Source of the DNA: Sutterella wadsworthensis 2_1_59BFAA
GTDB taxonomy: Bacteria; Pseudomonadota; Gammaproteobacteria; Burkholderiales; Burkholderiaceae_F
NCBI RefSeq assembly: GCF_000297775.1
Contig: NZ_JH815514.1
Location: 265,455 to 329,454, forward strand
Direction of reading: 5' to 3'
DNA: 64,000 nt
A program made the position numbers and the translations under genes. The notes under the pieces are model-generated. The model was not told the DNA's origin, made no database searches, and saw nothing but the letters and a program-made list of their open reading frames with translations. Each line of letters opens with the position of its first letter. Positions within the stretch are counted from its first letter, which is position 1. This document shows positions 30,096-41,181 of the stretch, piece by piece.

Positions 30096-30872
30096 ATGGC
30101 GCAAATCTTTTGTATCGCTAATCAGAAAGGAGGGGTCGGCAAGACGACGACCGCCGTCAATCTTGCAGGCGCCCTCGCCTTGAAGGGACGCAGGGTGCTC
30201 TTCATCGACCTTGACCCCCAGGGCAACGGCACGATGGGCTGCGGCATCGAAAAGCGCGACCTGAAGGGTTCGATCTACGAGGTGCTGCTCGGCATCGCGA
30301 GCTTCGAGCAGGCTGTCTGCCATTCGGCTGAGGGCGGCTTTGACGTTCTGCCTGCCAATCGCGAGCTGGCGGGTGCCGAGGTGGAGCTCGTGGGGCTTGA
30401 TCATCGAGACGTGCGCCTCAAGAAGGCGCTCGAGCCCGAGCTCGACAAGTACGACTATGTGCTCATCGACTGTCCGCCGAGCCTGTCGATGCTGACGCTC
30501 AACGCGCTGTGCGCGGCTGACGGCGTCATCATTCCGATGCAGTGCGAATACTATGCGCTCGAGGGGCTTACCGACCTCGTGGGCAGCGTCAAGCGCGTTC
30601 GTGCCGAGAAGAACAAGAACCTGCGCATCGTGGCGCTTCTGCGCGTGATGTTCGACACGCGCATCACGCTCCAGCAGCAGGTGAGCACGCAGCTTGAGGA
30701 GCATTTCGGCGACAAGGTCTTCAAGACCATCATTCCGCGCAACGTGAGGCTTGCCGAGGCGCCGAGCTACGGCCTGCCCGGCGTCGTCTACGACCGCTCG
30801 AGCAAGGGTGCCAAGGCCTACATGGCCTGTGCGGAAGAACTCATCGAGCGCATGGAAAAGAAGCACAAGTAA
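30096..30872 (+). CDS. parA: chromosome partitioning ATPase ParA (Soj)
   Basis: 258 residues. Deviant Walker A KGGVGKTT at residues 11-18, with DLDPQGNGT and the DYVLIDCPPSLSMLT Walker B region, as in chromosomal Soj/ParA. ATG 30096 begins the family start MAQIFCIANQ; an upstream TTG at 30081 is unlikely. ParA forms a DNA-bound gradient that moves ParB-parS complexes to the poles. parB follows 16 bases later. It sits about 17 kb from the candidate origin, the usual range for parABS. Confidence 0.97.
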   Translation: MAQIFCIANQKGGVGKTTTAVNLAGALALKGRRVLFIDLDPQGNGTMGCGIEKRDLKGSIYEVLLGIASFEQAVCHSAEGGFDVLPANRELAGAEVELVGLDHRDVRLKKALEPELDKYDYVLIDCPPSLSMLTLNALCAADGVIIPMQCEYYALEGLTDLVGSVKRVRAEKNKNLRIVALLRVMFDTRITLQQQVSTQLEEHFGDKVFKTIIPRNVRLAEAPSYGLPGVVYDRSSKGAKAYMACAEELIERMEKKHK

Positions 30873-30888
30873 TTCAACGGGAGAAAAC

Positions 30889-31767
30889 GTGACGGCAAAG
30901 AAACTTGGAGGCCTCGGCCGCGGTCTGGGCGCCATTTATGACGACTTCGACGTGAGCGGCCTCTCCGAAGAGGACGGTGATGACAAGCGCCTTGAAACGG
31001 TGAAGCTTGACGAGCTGCGCCCTGGCAGCACTCAGCCGCGCAGCACCATGACGGAAGAGGGGCTTCAGGAGCTGGCTGACTCCATTCGCCAGCAGGGCAT
31101 CATCAGCCCGATCATCGTCCGTCCTGCGGACGAGGGCTACGAAATCATCGCCGGCGAGCGCCGCTTCCGCGCCGCCCGCATGGCGGGCCTCGAAGAGGTT
31201 CCCGTCATCATCCGCACGGTGGATCAGACCCAGGCACTCGCCATGGCGCTCATCGAGAACATGCAGCGTGAGGACCTGAATCCTCTCGAGGAGGCGGCAG
31301 GCATCCAGCGCCTCATTGACGAGTGCGACTACACGCATGAACAGGCGGCCGAAGCCGTCGGCCGTTCGCGCACCGCAACGACGAACCTTCTTCGCCTTCT
31401 GACGCTGACGCCTGAAGTGAAGGCCATGCTGAAGGAGCGCAAGCTCGAGATGGGACATGCGCGTGCGCTTCTCGCGCTTGATGCCGCCGAACAGGTGCTG
31501 GCCGCGAAAGAAGTGGTTGCCAAAGCGCTGTCGGTGCGTCAAACTGAAGACTTGATCCGTCGGATGAAGGAAAAGCAACCCGTTCGTCAGAAGTTCGTGG
31601 TCAAGACCCGCGACGACATTCGACTCGAGGAGTCGCTCGCCGAAACGCTCGGTGCCGTCGTGAAGCTCTCCGCCAACTCGAAGGGCAAGGGCAGGATCGT
31701 GATTGAATTTACCAATCTCGACCAGCTCGAGGGCATCGTACACCGGATCCAACAGCAGGGCCATTAA
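30889..31767 (+). CDS. parB: chromosome partitioning protein ParB (Spo0J)
   Basis: 292 residues; GTG 30889 was chosen for its GGGAG ribosome-binding site and the conserved GLGRGLGAI start that contacts ParA. The CTPase domain follows with ELRPGSTQPR, the GERRFRAA loop and ENMQREDLNPLEEA, then a helix-turn-helix (YTHEQAAEAVGRSRTATTNLLRLL) and a C-terminal dimer domain. I did not find a clear parS 16-mer (TGTTTCACGTGAAACA-like) by eye in the window. Confidence 0.96.
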   Translation: MTAKKLGGLGRGLGAIYDDFDVSGLSEEDGDDKRLETVKLDELRPGSTQPRSTMTEEGLQELADSIRQQGIISPIIVRPADEGYEIIAGERRFRAARMAGLEEVPVIIRTVDQTQALAMALIENMQREDLNPLEEAAGIQRLIDECDYTHEQAAEAVGRSRTATTNLLRLLTLTPEVKAMLKERKLEMGHARALLALDAAEQVLAAKEVVAKALSVRQTEDLIRRMKEKQPVRQKFVVKTRDDIRLEESLAETLGAVVKLSANSKGKGRIVIEFTNLDQLEGIVHRIQQQGH

Positions 31768-31920
31768 GTCGAAGGGCTTAGGCGACTTCGTGCTTAATAG
31801 ATAAATTCTATAGAGCATACCCATAACGAGGTAGGAGTGTTCCCCGTTTGGTGAGTTGTATGTATTTAAGACAAAACTTAGAATTCGATCCGACTGAAAA
31901 CCCAACGAACAACCGCAAGT

Positions 31921-32283
31921 ATGTACGCCATTTCTGATATGATGCGCATTTCCCTTGCGCAGTATGTCATCGTATTTCTTGTAACTGTTGTTTCTGCTTT
32001 TTTCGTAGGGCAGGATGCAGCCTACACGGCACTGATGGCGGGGCTCGCTTACGCGGTCCCGACGACGCTCCTCGCGTTGTTTTTGGTGCTGCCGAAATTT
32101 TTGACGGCGTACAGCCCAAGTGCTGTCGCAGTGCTCGGAGGGGAGTTTGTCAAGATCCTGGTTGTCGTGCTTCTTTTGGGGCTGATGGTCGGGTACTACG
32201 AAAACCTTCATTGGCCCGCCTTTATCTTCACGATAATTGCGGTGGCGAACAGTTACTTCATCGTGCTGTTCAAGAGACATTAA
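31921..32283 (+). CDS. atpI: ATP synthase subunit I
   Basis: 120 residues, four hydrophobic segments, basic C-terminal end FKRH. AtpI is a small membrane protein that aids c-ring assembly and is the usual first gene of the atp operon. The 153-base gap after parB holds an inverted repeat AAGTCG/CGACTT and AT-rich DNA, probably the atp promoter area. ATG 31921 has no strong Shine-Dalgarno; ATGs at 31939 and 31942 are alternatives. Confidence 0.85.
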   Translation: MYAISDMMRISLAQYVIVFLVTVVSAFFVGQDAAYTALMAGLAYAVPTTLLALFLVLPKFLTAYSPSAVAVLGGEFVKILVVVLLLGLMVGYYENLHWPAFIFTIIAVANSYFIVLFKRH

Positions 32284-32295
32284 GGATCGGTATCC

Positions 32296-33126
32296 ATGGC
32301 AGCAGAAGCCCTTACCGCTACTGAGTATATTAAACATCACATGGCCCACCTGGCTTCCGCGCATCAGGGGTCCGTTGTTGATTTTTCTATCGTGAACTAC
32401 GACACCATCTTCTTCTCCGTGTTGATGCTGGCTGTCATGTTCTTCCTTCTGCGAGCCGGTGCTAAGAAGGCTACTTCCGGTGTCCCCGGAAAGATGCAGT
32501 GTGCAGTCGAAATGCTGGTGGAAATGGTCAACAACCAGGCCAAGAACATCGTGCACGGCGACCGCACCTTCGTGGCTCCGCTGGCTTTAACCGTGTTCTG
32601 CTGGGTCGCGTTGATGAACTCCATCGACTTGATTCCGGTTGACCTGTTCCCCGCGATTGCTGGTCTGATCGGCCTCGATCATCTCCGTCCGTTGCCGACT
32701 GCTGACCTCAACGGCCCGCTCGGCATGTCGTTGGGCGTGCTCCTCCTTCTCTTCTACTACGGCGTGAAGGTCAAGGGCCTCGGCGGCTTCGTGCATGAAC
32801 TGTTTACTGCGCCTTTCGGCAGTCATCCCGCTCTCTGGCCGTTCAACTTCCTGTTGAACATCATTGAGTACCTCGCCAAGTTCGTCTCGCTCGGCATGCG
32901 ACTCTTCGGCAACATGTATGCTGGTGAATTGCTGTTCTTCCTGCTGGCGCTTCTCGGCGGTTTCGCTCTCGAACTCAGTTCCATTGGGACTGTTAGTGCT
33001 GGTATTGGTCAAGTCTTCGCAGGTTTGGTCTGGTGGCTTTTCCATGTCCTGATTGTTCTGCTTCAGGCCTTCATCTTCATGATGTTGACGCTCGTCTACA
33101 TCGGTCAGGCCCACAGCAGCCACTAA
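32296..33126 (+). CDS. atpB: F0F1 ATP synthase subunit a
   Basis: 276 residues. The proton half-channel subunit. Conserved helices include the [13 protein letters not shown] region, [17 protein letters not shown] with the essential stator Arg (in GMRLFGNM), and the C-terminal [17 protein letters not shown]. Second gene of a complete atpIBEFHAGDC operon, with GGATCGG before the ATG. Base composition shifts to more T-ending codons in this operon, typical of highly expressed genes here. Confidence 0.97.
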   Translation: MAAEALTATEYIKHHMAHLASAHQGSVVDFSIVNYDTIFFSVLMLAVMFFLLRAGAKKATSGVPGKMQCAVEMLVEMVNNQAKNIVHGDRTFVAPLALTVFCWVALMNSIDLIPVDLFPAIAGLIGLDHLRPLPTADLNGPLGMSLGVLLLLFYYGVKVKGLGGFVHELFTAPFGSHPALWPFNFLLNIIEYLAKFVSLGMRLFGNMYAGELLFFLLALLGGFALELSSIGTVSAGIGQVFAGLVWWLFHVLIVLLQAFIFMMLTLVYIGQAHSSH

Positions 33127-33156
33127 TCTCTTTTTTCCTTTACTCCCTCTTTTTAA

Positions 33157-33417
<261 letters not shown>

Positions 33418-33459
33418 TTTGGTGCCGCGAAAATAAAACGTCTTTTCTTTTAATGACGC

Positions 33460-33507
33460 CGTTGACTGCCCTGCTTGAACGCTAGAAGGGCGAGAGGGCG
33501 GTCAACG
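33460..33507 (+). promoter_or_regulatory. intercistronic hairpin between atpE and atpF
   Basis: An inverted repeat CGTTGACTGCCCT (33460-33472) and AGGGCGGTCAACG (33495-33507): a 13-bp stem with one G-T pair and a 22-base loop, and no T-tract. It lies in the 105-base gap after the most abundantly needed subunit gene. It could stabilise the atpE mRNA 3' end or mark a processing site. Confidence 0.5.
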
Positions 33508-33522
33508 TAACGGGGTTCAATA

Positions 33523-33993
33523 ATGAACATTAATGCCTCTCTGTTTTTACAGATGGTCGTGTTCTTCCTTGGTGCCTGGATCACCATGAAGTACATCTGG
33601 CCGCCGCTGATCCACGCGATTGAAGAGCGTCAGAAGAAGATCGCCGATGGTCTCTCTGCCGCTAACAAGGGTGAGAAGGCTCTGGCTATCGCGACCGAGC
33701 AGGGCAAGGCCATCGAAGCCGACGCCCGCGCCCGTGCCACCACCATTGTTTCTGACGGTGAAAAGCGTGCTCAGAGTATCGTCGATGAAGCCAAAGCTCA
33801 GGCTCAGGTCGAAGCCGACCGCATCATCGAGAATGCTCGTGCTGAAGCTGCTCAGGAAATGCAGCGTGCTCGTGAAGCGCTTCGTAACGAAGTGGCTGCT
33901 CTTGCCGTTGCCGGTGCTGAGCAGATCCTGGCCCGTGAGGTCGACAAGACCGTTCACGCCGCCATGCTTGAACAATTGAAGGCGAAGCTCTAA
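33523..33993 (+). CDS. atpF: F0F1 ATP synthase subunit b
   Basis: 156 residues: one N-terminal membrane helix ([19 protein letters not shown]) and a long charged helix rich in Ala, Glu, Lys and Arg forming the peripheral stalk dimer. It connects subunit a to the F1 delta subunit. Usual length. Its stop is 2 bases before atpH. Confidence 0.96.
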   Translation: MNINASLFLQMVVFFLGAWITMKYIWPPLIHAIEERQKKIADGLSAANKGEKALAIATEQGKAIEADARARATTIVSDGEKRAQSIVDEAKAQAQVEADRIIENARAEAAQEMQRAREALRNEVAALAVAGAEQILAREVDKTVHAAMLEQLKAKL

Positions 33994-33995
33994 CT

Positions 33996-34547
33996 ATGGC
34001 TGAACTTTCGACGATTGCGCGCCCCTACGCACAAGGCCTGATGAAGGCTTTGAAAGACCGTAATGCCGGCGCTGAAGATGTGGCCCAGGATCTTGAAGTC
34101 ATCGAAGCTCTCGCTTCCCTGACTAAGAATCCTGAAGTCGCCACGCTGGTTGGCGATCCGAAGCTGACTGACGATCAACTCTGCGACCTGATTGCGGAAC
34201 TTTGCGGCAACAACCTCCCGAAGGAAGTCGCGAACATGCTGCGCGTGGTCATCGAAAACGGTCGTCTGGAAGCTTTCCCGGAGATCGCCCGTCAGTTTCG
34301 TGAGCTGAAGAATTCTTCCGAAGGCATTGCCGATGCCTACATCGAGTCGGCCTTTGAGCTTAGCGCCGCTGAGCTCGACAGCCTGCTTGAGTCGCTTGCC
34401 AAGAAGTTCCCCGGCCTCAAACTCCACCCGATCGTTTCCATCAATCCCGAACTGATCGGCGGCGTTTGCATTCGTATCGGCGACAAACTTCTTGACGGTT
34501 CGATTCGCGCTCGTCTCGCTCAGATGAAGACGACGCTCACCGCTTAA
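33996..34547 (+). CDS. atpH: F0F1 ATP synthase subunit delta
   Basis: 183 residues. Starts [14 protein letters not shown], the standard N-terminal helical domain, and ends with [23 protein letters not shown], the family's C-terminal signature. It sits atop F1 and binds the b-subunit stalk. Directly follows atpF and precedes atpA by 19 bases. Confidence 0.96.
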   Translation: MAELSTIARPYAQGLMKALKDRNAGAEDVAQDLEVIEALASLTKNPEVATLVGDPKLTDDQLCDLIAELCGNNLPKEVANMLRVVIENGRLEAFPEIARQFRELKNSSEGIADAYIESAFELSAAELDSLLESLAKKFPGLKLHPIVSINPELIGGVCIRIGDKLLDGSIRARLAQMKTTLTA

Positions 34548-34566
34548 AAACATTCGGAGCTGTAAG

Positions 34567-36108
34567 ATGCAACTCAATCCCAGTGAAATCAGCGATCTGC
34601 TGAAGAAGCGTATCGAAGGCCTCGGCGTTTCCGCAGATCTTCGTACCCAGGGCACCGTCGTGTCGGTGACCGACGGTATCTGCCGTGTTCACGGTCTTAG
34701 CGACGTGATGCAGGGCGAAATGCTGGAATTCCCCGGCAATACGTATGGCCTCGCCCTCAACCTCGAACGTGACTCCGTCGGTGCCGTTATTCTCGGTTCC
34801 TACGAACACATTTCCGAAGGCGACCTGGTCAAGACGACCGGCAAGATTCTTTCCGTTCCCGTTGGTCCGGAACTTATCGGCCGCGTTGTGAACGCTCTCG
34901 GTCAGCCGATCGACGGCAAGGGTCCGATCAACACGGAACTCTTCGACGTCGTCGAAAAGGTTGCTCCCGGCGTTATCGACCGCCAGTCCGTTTCCCAGCC
35001 GGTTCAGACGGGCTTGAAGTCCGTTGACTCCATGATCCCGATCGGCCGCGGCCAGCGCGAACTCATCATTGGCGACCGCCAGTGTGGTAAGACCGCCGTC
35101 GCCATCGACACGATCATCAACCAGAAGGGCAAGAACCTTACCTGCGTGTACGTTGCCATCGGCCAGAAGGCCTCCACGATCGCCAACGTCGTTCGCAAGC
35201 TCGAAGAAAGCGGCGCCATGGAATACACCATCGTCGTTGCCGCCACGGCTTCCGAATCCGCCGCCATGCAGTACATCGCTCCGTACGCCGGCGCCACGAT
35301 GGGTGAATACTTCCGCGACCGCGGTGAAGACTCCCTGATTGTCTATGACGACTTGACGAAGCAGGCTTGGGCCTACCGTCAGATTTCCCTGCTGCTCCGC
35401 CGTCCGCCGGGACGCGAAGCCTACCCTGGCGACGTCTTCTACCTGCACAGCCGTCTGCTCGAACGTGCCGCTCGCGTGAACCCGGTTTACGTCGAACGCT
35501 TCACGGAAGGCAAGGTTACGGGCAAGACCGGTTCCATGACGGCTCTGCCGATCATTGAAACGCAGGCTGGCGACGTTACCGCCTTCGTTCCGACCAACGT
35601 GATTTCCATTACCGACGGTCAGATCTTCCTTGAAACCGACCTCTTCAACGCCGGTATCCGTCCCGCCATCAACCCGGGTATTTCCGTGTCCCGAGTCGGT
35701 GGTGCCGCTCAGACGAAGATCATCAAGAAGCTCGGCGGTGGTGTCCGTCTTGCCCTGGCTCAGTACCGTGAACTCGCTGCCTTTGCTCAGTTCGCCTCTG
35801 ACCTCGACGATGTTACCCGCAAGCAGCTCGAACGCGGTCGTGTCGTTACCGAACTCATGAAGCAGCCGCAGTACCAGCCGCTTCAGGTTTGGGAAGAAGC
35901 TCTCGTGCTTTACGCCGTGAACATGGGTGCCTACGACGACGTGGCTGTTGCTGACGCGCTTCGTGTCGAACGCGGCATGCGTGAATACCTCAAGACGCAC
36001 CATGCTGACCTGATCGAAACGATCGAAGCCAAGAAGGAACTCTCCAAGGACGTCGATGCCCAGCTCAAGGCTGCTATCGAGTCGTTCAAGAAGAGCGGTG
36101 CTTACTAA
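34567..36108 (+). CDS. atpA: F0F1 ATP synthase subunit alpha
   Basis: 513 residues. Non-catalytic nucleotide-binding subunit: starts [18 protein letters not shown]-loop GDRQCGKTA, and the [17 protein letters not shown] signature (with the arginine finger, as SVSRVG). Length normal. It forms the F1 hexamer with AtpD. Confidence 0.98.
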   Translation: MQLNPSEISDLLKKRIEGLGVSADLRTQGTVVSVTDGICRVHGLSDVMQGEMLEFPGNTYGLALNLERDSVGAVILGSYEHISEGDLVKTTGKILSVPVGPELIGRVVNALGQPIDGKGPINTELFDVVEKVAPGVIDRQSVSQPVQTGLKSVDSMIPIGRGQRELIIGDRQCGKTAVAIDTIINQKGKNLTCVYVAIGQKASTIANVVRKLEESGAMEYTIVVAATASESAAMQYIAPYAGATMGEYFRDRGEDSLIVYDDLTKQAWAYRQISLLLRRPPGREAYPGDVFYLHSRLLERAARVNPVYVERFTEGKVTGKTGSMTALPIIETQAGDVTAFVPTNVISITDGQIFLETDLFNAGIRPAINPGISVSRVGGAAQTKIIKKLGGGVRLALAQYRELAAFAQFASDLDDVTRKQLERGRVVTELMKQPQYQPLQVWEEALVLYAVNMGAYDDVAVADALRVERGMREYLKTHHADLIETIEAKKELSKDVDAQLKAAIESFKKSGAY

Positions 36109-36139
36109 GCGTTAACAAATCCAAGAGGACCCATATCCC

Positions 36140-37015
36140 ATGCCCAGTACAAAGGAAATTCGCGGAAAGATCAAGAGCGTGCAAAACACGCGCAAGATCA
36201 CCAAGGCGATGGAGATGGTTGCGGCCTCGAAGATGCGCAAGGCGCAGGACCGGATGTTTGCGGCCCGTCCGTACGGTGACAAGATTCGAGTGATCTGCTC
36301 GCATCTTGCCCGTGCGAACAGCGAATACAAGCATCCGTTCCTCGTTAAGCATGAAGGCACCAAGAAGATTGGTCTCATTCTCGTGACGACCGACAAGGGG
36401 CTTGCCGGCCCCCTGAATACCAACATTCAGCGCCTTGTTCTGCACAAGATCAAGGACTGGAGCGCGGAAGGCTACTCCATTGAAGCCACCGCTCTCGGTA
36501 ACAAGGGGTTAGGCTTCCTCCAGCGCCTTCAGGCCAATGTGGTTAGCCAGGCCGTCCAGCTTGGCGACCGCCCGAACCTCGACCGTCTGATCGGTGCCAT
36601 CCGCATCCAGATTCAGGCTTACGTCGAAGGCAAGGTGGATTCTGTGCATCTGGCCTATTCCCGTTTTGTTAACGCCATGAAGCAGGTGCCCGTGGTCGAG
36701 CAGATTCTGCCGCTTACGGACAGCCATCTTGATGCGGCTGACAAGCGTGATCACTCGTGGGACTATCTCTACGAGCCCGACGCCGAAACCGTTCTCGACG
36801 CGCTTCTGAAGCGTTACGTCGAAGCTTTGATTTACCAAGCAGTTGCAGAAAATATGGCTTCTGAACAGAGCGCCCGCATGGTGGCCATGAAGGCCGCTTC
36901 GGACAACGCCAAGAAGCTCATCGAAGAGCTGCAGCTCGTTTATAACAAGACCCGTCAGGCCGGCATTACGAAGGAAATCACCGAAATCGTCGGTGGTGCC
37001 GCCGCCGTGTCTTAA
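36140..37015 (+). CDS. atpG: F0F1 ATP synthase subunit gamma
   Basis: 291 residues. Central rotor shaft: N-terminal helix [24 protein letters not shown] and the C-terminal helix ending with [21 protein letters not shown] are both diagnostic. AGAGGA precedes the ATG. The next gene atpD starts 23 bases later. Confidence 0.97.
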   Translation: MPSTKEIRGKIKSVQNTRKITKAMEMVAASKMRKAQDRMFAARPYGDKIRVICSHLARANSEYKHPFLVKHEGTKKIGLILVTTDKGLAGPLNTNIQRLVLHKIKDWSAEGYSIEATALGNKGLGFLQRLQANVVSQAVQLGDRPNLDRLIGAIRIQIQAYVEGKVDSVHLAYSRFVNAMKQVPVVEQILPLTDSHLDAADKRDHSWDYLYEPDAETVLDALLKRYVEALIYQAVAENMASEQSARMVAMKAASDNAKKLIEELQLVYNKTRQAGITKEITEIVGGAAAVS

Positions 37016-37029
37016 GTATCGATAACTGA

Positions 37030-38442
<1,413 letters not shown>

Positions 38443-38504
38443 TGCTTGCCTGAGGCCGGTCGCAAGATCGGCCCTGTCAAGCGCCCGACAACGGAGCAAC
38501 TAAC

Positions 38505-38924
38505 ATGGCTACTATCAAAGTCGACGTCGTTAGCGCGGAAGAGTCCATCTTCTCCGGTGACGCCGAGCTCGTTTCGCTGCCCGGTAAGTCTGGCGAATTG
38601 GGTATTCTGCCTGGGCACGTGCCCCTCATCACGCTGATCCGCCCCGGTTTTGTCCGCATTCATCTGCCGGGCAAGAAGGAAGTGGAACAGGTGTTTGTGG
38701 CTGGTGGCGTGCTTGAAGTTCAGCCCGATCTGGTGACTGTGCTGGCTGATACGGCCGTCCGCAGCAATGACCTCGACGAGGCCAAGGCTGCCAAGGCTCT
38801 TGAAGATGCCCGCGCACAGCGTCAGAATGCAACGGGCGAAATCGAGATTGCCCGCCTCGAAGCCGAGATGGCCGCTCTGGCCGCTCAGATCGTGGCAATC
38901 AAGAAGATTCGTCAGCAGCGTTAA
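38505..38924 (+). CDS. atpC: F0F1 ATP synthase subunit epsilon
   Basis: 139 residues: beta-sandwich start [20 protein letters not shown], family motif [14 protein letters not shown], and a C-terminal helical hairpin that inhibits ATP hydrolysis. Last gene of the operon; a terminator follows 18 bases after the stop. Confidence 0.96.
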   Translation: MATIKVDVVSAEESIFSGDAELVSLPGKSGELGILPGHVPLITLIRPGFVRIHLPGKKEVEQVFVAGGVLEVQPDLVTVLADTAVRSNDLDEAKAAKALEDARAQRQNATGEIEIARLEAEMAALAAQIVAIKKIRQQR

Positions 38925-38941
38925 GCGAACGTTGTTTCTGC

Positions 38942-38979
38942 CAAAAAGGGTGGTATTGTTCAAATACCGCCCTTTTTTT
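38942..38979 (+). terminator. Rho-independent terminator of the atp operon
   Basis: Stem AAAAAGGGTGGTATT paired with AATACCGCCCTTTTT (one G-T pair) around a short loop, followed by seven T. It ends the atpIBEFHAGDC transcript. Confidence 0.9.
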
Positions 38980-39100
38980 ATGTTCAAAATCAAGAAAGCG
39001 CAGGGATGCAGGTCAGTCGGCTGCTGGATGCAGGTACGATTATCTGATGCGTAACCAAGCGCTTGAGAACAAAGGTATTTGATTCAATCAGGAGGTCAGC

Positions 39101-39505
39101 ATGGCTGGCGTTAAGGTACTGGTAACTACAGACGGGTCTAATTTGAGTGACAAGGCGATTGATACGGCCATCGATCTGACGAAGCAGCTCGGCGGCGAAC
39201 TCATCGGCATGACTTCGGTCGTCGGCGAGGCCCCGACCGGTGGTTTTGAGGCCGAGGATGCCGCCGTCCGCGACCGGCTGGCCGCCATCAGCCGCAAGGC
39301 TGCCGAAAAGGGCGTCCCGTGCGAAGTGGTTGCCGAGCATGCAGACGCCATCTGGAAGGGCGTGCTGGCCTGCGCCGTCCGCCACGACGTGTCCTTCATC
39401 GTGATGGCCAGCCGCGGTCTCGGCTCCATCGGCTCGTTCCTGCTGGGCAGCGAAACCCAGAAGGTCCTGCATCAGGTCGACCGCCCGGTCCTCATCGTCC
39501 GCTAA
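39101..39505 (+). CDS. universal stress protein (UspA family)
   Basis: 134 residues. Rossmann-like Usp fold: strand VKVLVTTDGS, and near the C-terminus the ATP-binding type GSFLLGSETQKVLHQ followed by PVLIV. The residues match the G-2x-G-9x-G(S/T) ATP-binding pattern in part (GLGSIGSFLLGS). A strong AGGAGG lies 5 bases before the ATG. Its stop overlaps the stop of the convergent DUF167 gene. Role: stress survival, exact ligand unknown. Confidence 0.9.
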   Translation: MAGVKVLVTTDGSNLSDKAIDTAIDLTKQLGGELIGMTSVVGEAPTGGFEAEDAAVRDRLAAISRKAAEKGVPCEVVAEHADAIWKGVLACAVRHDVSFIVMASRGLGSIGSFLLGSETQKVLHQVDRPVLIVR

Positions 39506-39840
39506 CCGTCGGACAAGAGCTTCTTCAAGGCTTCCAGAAGGTCGTCGGTCGAAAGGCCGACGACTTCTATTCGTTTTTCACGGCTCGTGTCGCCGCTCAG
39601 CAGACGCACGGAGCTCTTGGAGACGCCCAGCCCCTTGGAGAGGTACTTGATCAGCGTCGCGTTGGCCTTGCCGTCCACAGGAGGAGAGGCCAGGGCGATC
39701 TTGAGCCTGTCGCCGTGAACGCCGACGACGGCAGTCCGCTTGGCGCCCGGTTGCGCGTGCACTGCGATGACGGGGGCGTTGTTCTTGCCGGTCGTCAGCC
39801 AGCTGGTGTTCGTGAAAGGGGACTCTGGGTTGGCGGGCAT
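39502..39840 (-). CDS. DUF167 (YggU) family protein
   Basis: 112 residues. Central stretch VHAQPGAKRTAVVGVHGDRLKIALA and PPVDGKANATLIKYLSKGL is the family signature. YggU-like proteins are small cytoplasmic proteins of unknown function; the fold is known for E. coli YggU. It is convergent with the stress protein gene (stops overlap) and divergent from hemE, sharing a 41-base gap. Confidence 0.88.
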   Translation of the reverse strand: MPANPESPFTNTSWLTTGKNNAPVIAVHAQPGAKRTAVVGVHGDRLKIALASPPVDGKANATLIKYLSKGLGVSKSSVRLLSGDTSREKRIEVVGLSTDDLLEALKKLLSDG

Positions 39841-39881
39841 GTCTAGCTCTTTTGTATTTCTTCCGTTTCTAAGTGGGAACC

Positions 39882-40946
39882 ATGAAACCGATCAACGATT
39901 GCTTTTTGCGTGCGCTCAAGCGTGAAAAAACCGATTTTACCCCCGTGTGGCTGATGCGTCAGGCCGGCCGCTATCTGCCGGAGTATTGCGAAACCCGTGC
40001 GCGCGCGGGCAGTTTCATGGGCCTCGCCATGAACCCCGATTACGCTACGGAAGTGACGCTGCAGCCGATCGACCGTTACGGTCTCGACGCGGCCATCCTT
40101 TTTTCCGACATTCTGACGGTTCCCGATGCCATGGGCCTCGGCCTGCACTTCGTGGCCGGCGAGGGTCCCGTGTTCGACCATCCCGTTCAGAGCGAGGAGG
40201 CCGTTGCCAAGCTCTACGTGCCTGAATCCGACAAGGAGCTCCGCTACGTCATGGACGCCGTGACGTCGATCCGCAAGGCCCTCAACAACCGAGTCCCCCT
40301 GATCGGCTTCTCCGGCTCTCCCTTCACGCTTGCCTGCTACATGATCGAAGGCCGCGGCAGCCGCGACTTCCGTACGGTCAAGACCATGATGTACCAGCGC
40401 CCCGACCTGCTCGAGCGCGTGCTTGACGTCAACGCCAAGGCCGTTGCCACGTATCTGAACGCCCAGATCGCCGCAGGCGCTCAGGCCGTTCAGATTTTCG
40501 ACACCTGGGGCGGCATGCTCGCCGACGGCGACTTCCAGCGCTTCTCTCTGCGCTACACCCGCCAGGTGCTCGACAGCCTCGTTCGCGAAAACGAGGGCGA
40601 GGTTGTTCCGTCCATCGTCTTCACGAAGGGCGGCGGCGAATGGCTCTCCGAAATCGCGGCCTCCGGCTGCAATGCGGTCGGCCTCGACTGGACGGTCAAC
40701 ATGACCCGTGCACGTCGCGTCGTTGAGGACAAGGTCGCCCTTCAGGGCAACATGGACCCGCTCGCCCTCTTCGGCCCCGAGGAGACAATCCGCGCCGAGG
40801 CACGCAAGGTCATGGACGGCTTCGGTATGATTGGCAATGGCGGCCATGTCTTCAATCTCGGACACGGCATCAACCAGTTCACGCCGATTGAAAACGTTCA
40901 GATCCTGGTCGACGAAGTTCACGAATATAGCCGACGCTATCACTGA
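39882..40946 (+). CDS. hemE: uroporphyrinogen decarboxylase
   Basis: 354 residues. Converts uroporphyrinogen III to coproporphyrinogen III in haem synthesis. Signatures: [15 protein letters not shown] near residue 25 (Arg residues bind substrate carboxylates) and [20 protein letters not shown] 39882 was preferred to an in-frame GTG at 39873 because the conserved start is [12 protein letters not shown]. Haem from this route would serve the bd oxidase and globin at 59-63 kb. Confidence 0.97.
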   Translation: MKPINDCFLRALKREKTDFTPVWLMRQAGRYLPEYCETRARAGSFMGLAMNPDYATEVTLQPIDRYGLDAAILFSDILTVPDAMGLGLHFVAGEGPVFDHPVQSEEAVAKLYVPESDKELRYVMDAVTSIRKALNNRVPLIGFSGSPFTLACYMIEGRGSRDFRTVKTMMYQRPDLLERVLDVNAKAVATYLNAQIAAGAQAVQIFDTWGGMLADGDFQRFSLRYTRQVLDSLVRENEGEVVPSIVFTKGGGEWLSEIAASGCNAVGLDWTVNMTRARRVVEDKVALQGNMDPLALFGPEETIRAEARKVMDGFGMIGNGGHVFNLGHGINQFTPIENVQILVDEVHEYSRRYH

Positions 40947-40993
40947 TTCTCGATAGGGTTATGCACAGCTTTTTTCAACTGTGCGAGTCGTTG

Positions 40994-41037
40994 CAAAGGC
41001 GCTCAAGACGAAAGATGTCTTGGCGCCTTTGTCTTTT
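40994..41037 (+). terminator. Rho-independent terminator of hemE
   Basis: Stem CAAAGGCGC(T)CAAGAC paired with GTCTTGGCGCCTTTG around GAAAGAT, followed by a TCTTTT tract. Confidence 0.88.
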
Positions 41038-41134
41038 AATGGACTGCAGGACAGTCCCGTTAGGGGATGCCTATTGAACAGATAGTGGCGCGAACAATGG
41101 ATTTGGACAGGTTTTTAGGAAAAAGCTCGGAAAA

Positions 41135-41155
41135 TTGTCCACAAGATTATCCACA
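41135..41155. promoter_or_regulatory. two DnaA boxes before priA
   Basis: TTGTCCACA at 41135-41143 (one mismatch) and a perfect TTATCCACA at 41147-41155, same orientation, 12 bases apart, 27 bases before the priA start codon. Placed where DnaA binding could block or modulate priA transcription. Confidence 0.55.
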
Positions 41156-41181
41156 TTTCTTCAAGGGGCGGGCCAGAGGCG

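Noticed and set aside
30000-32300. parS centromere near parAB
   Set aside because: No sequence resembling the 16-base parS palindrome was found by eye here; a pattern search of the whole genome would be needed.
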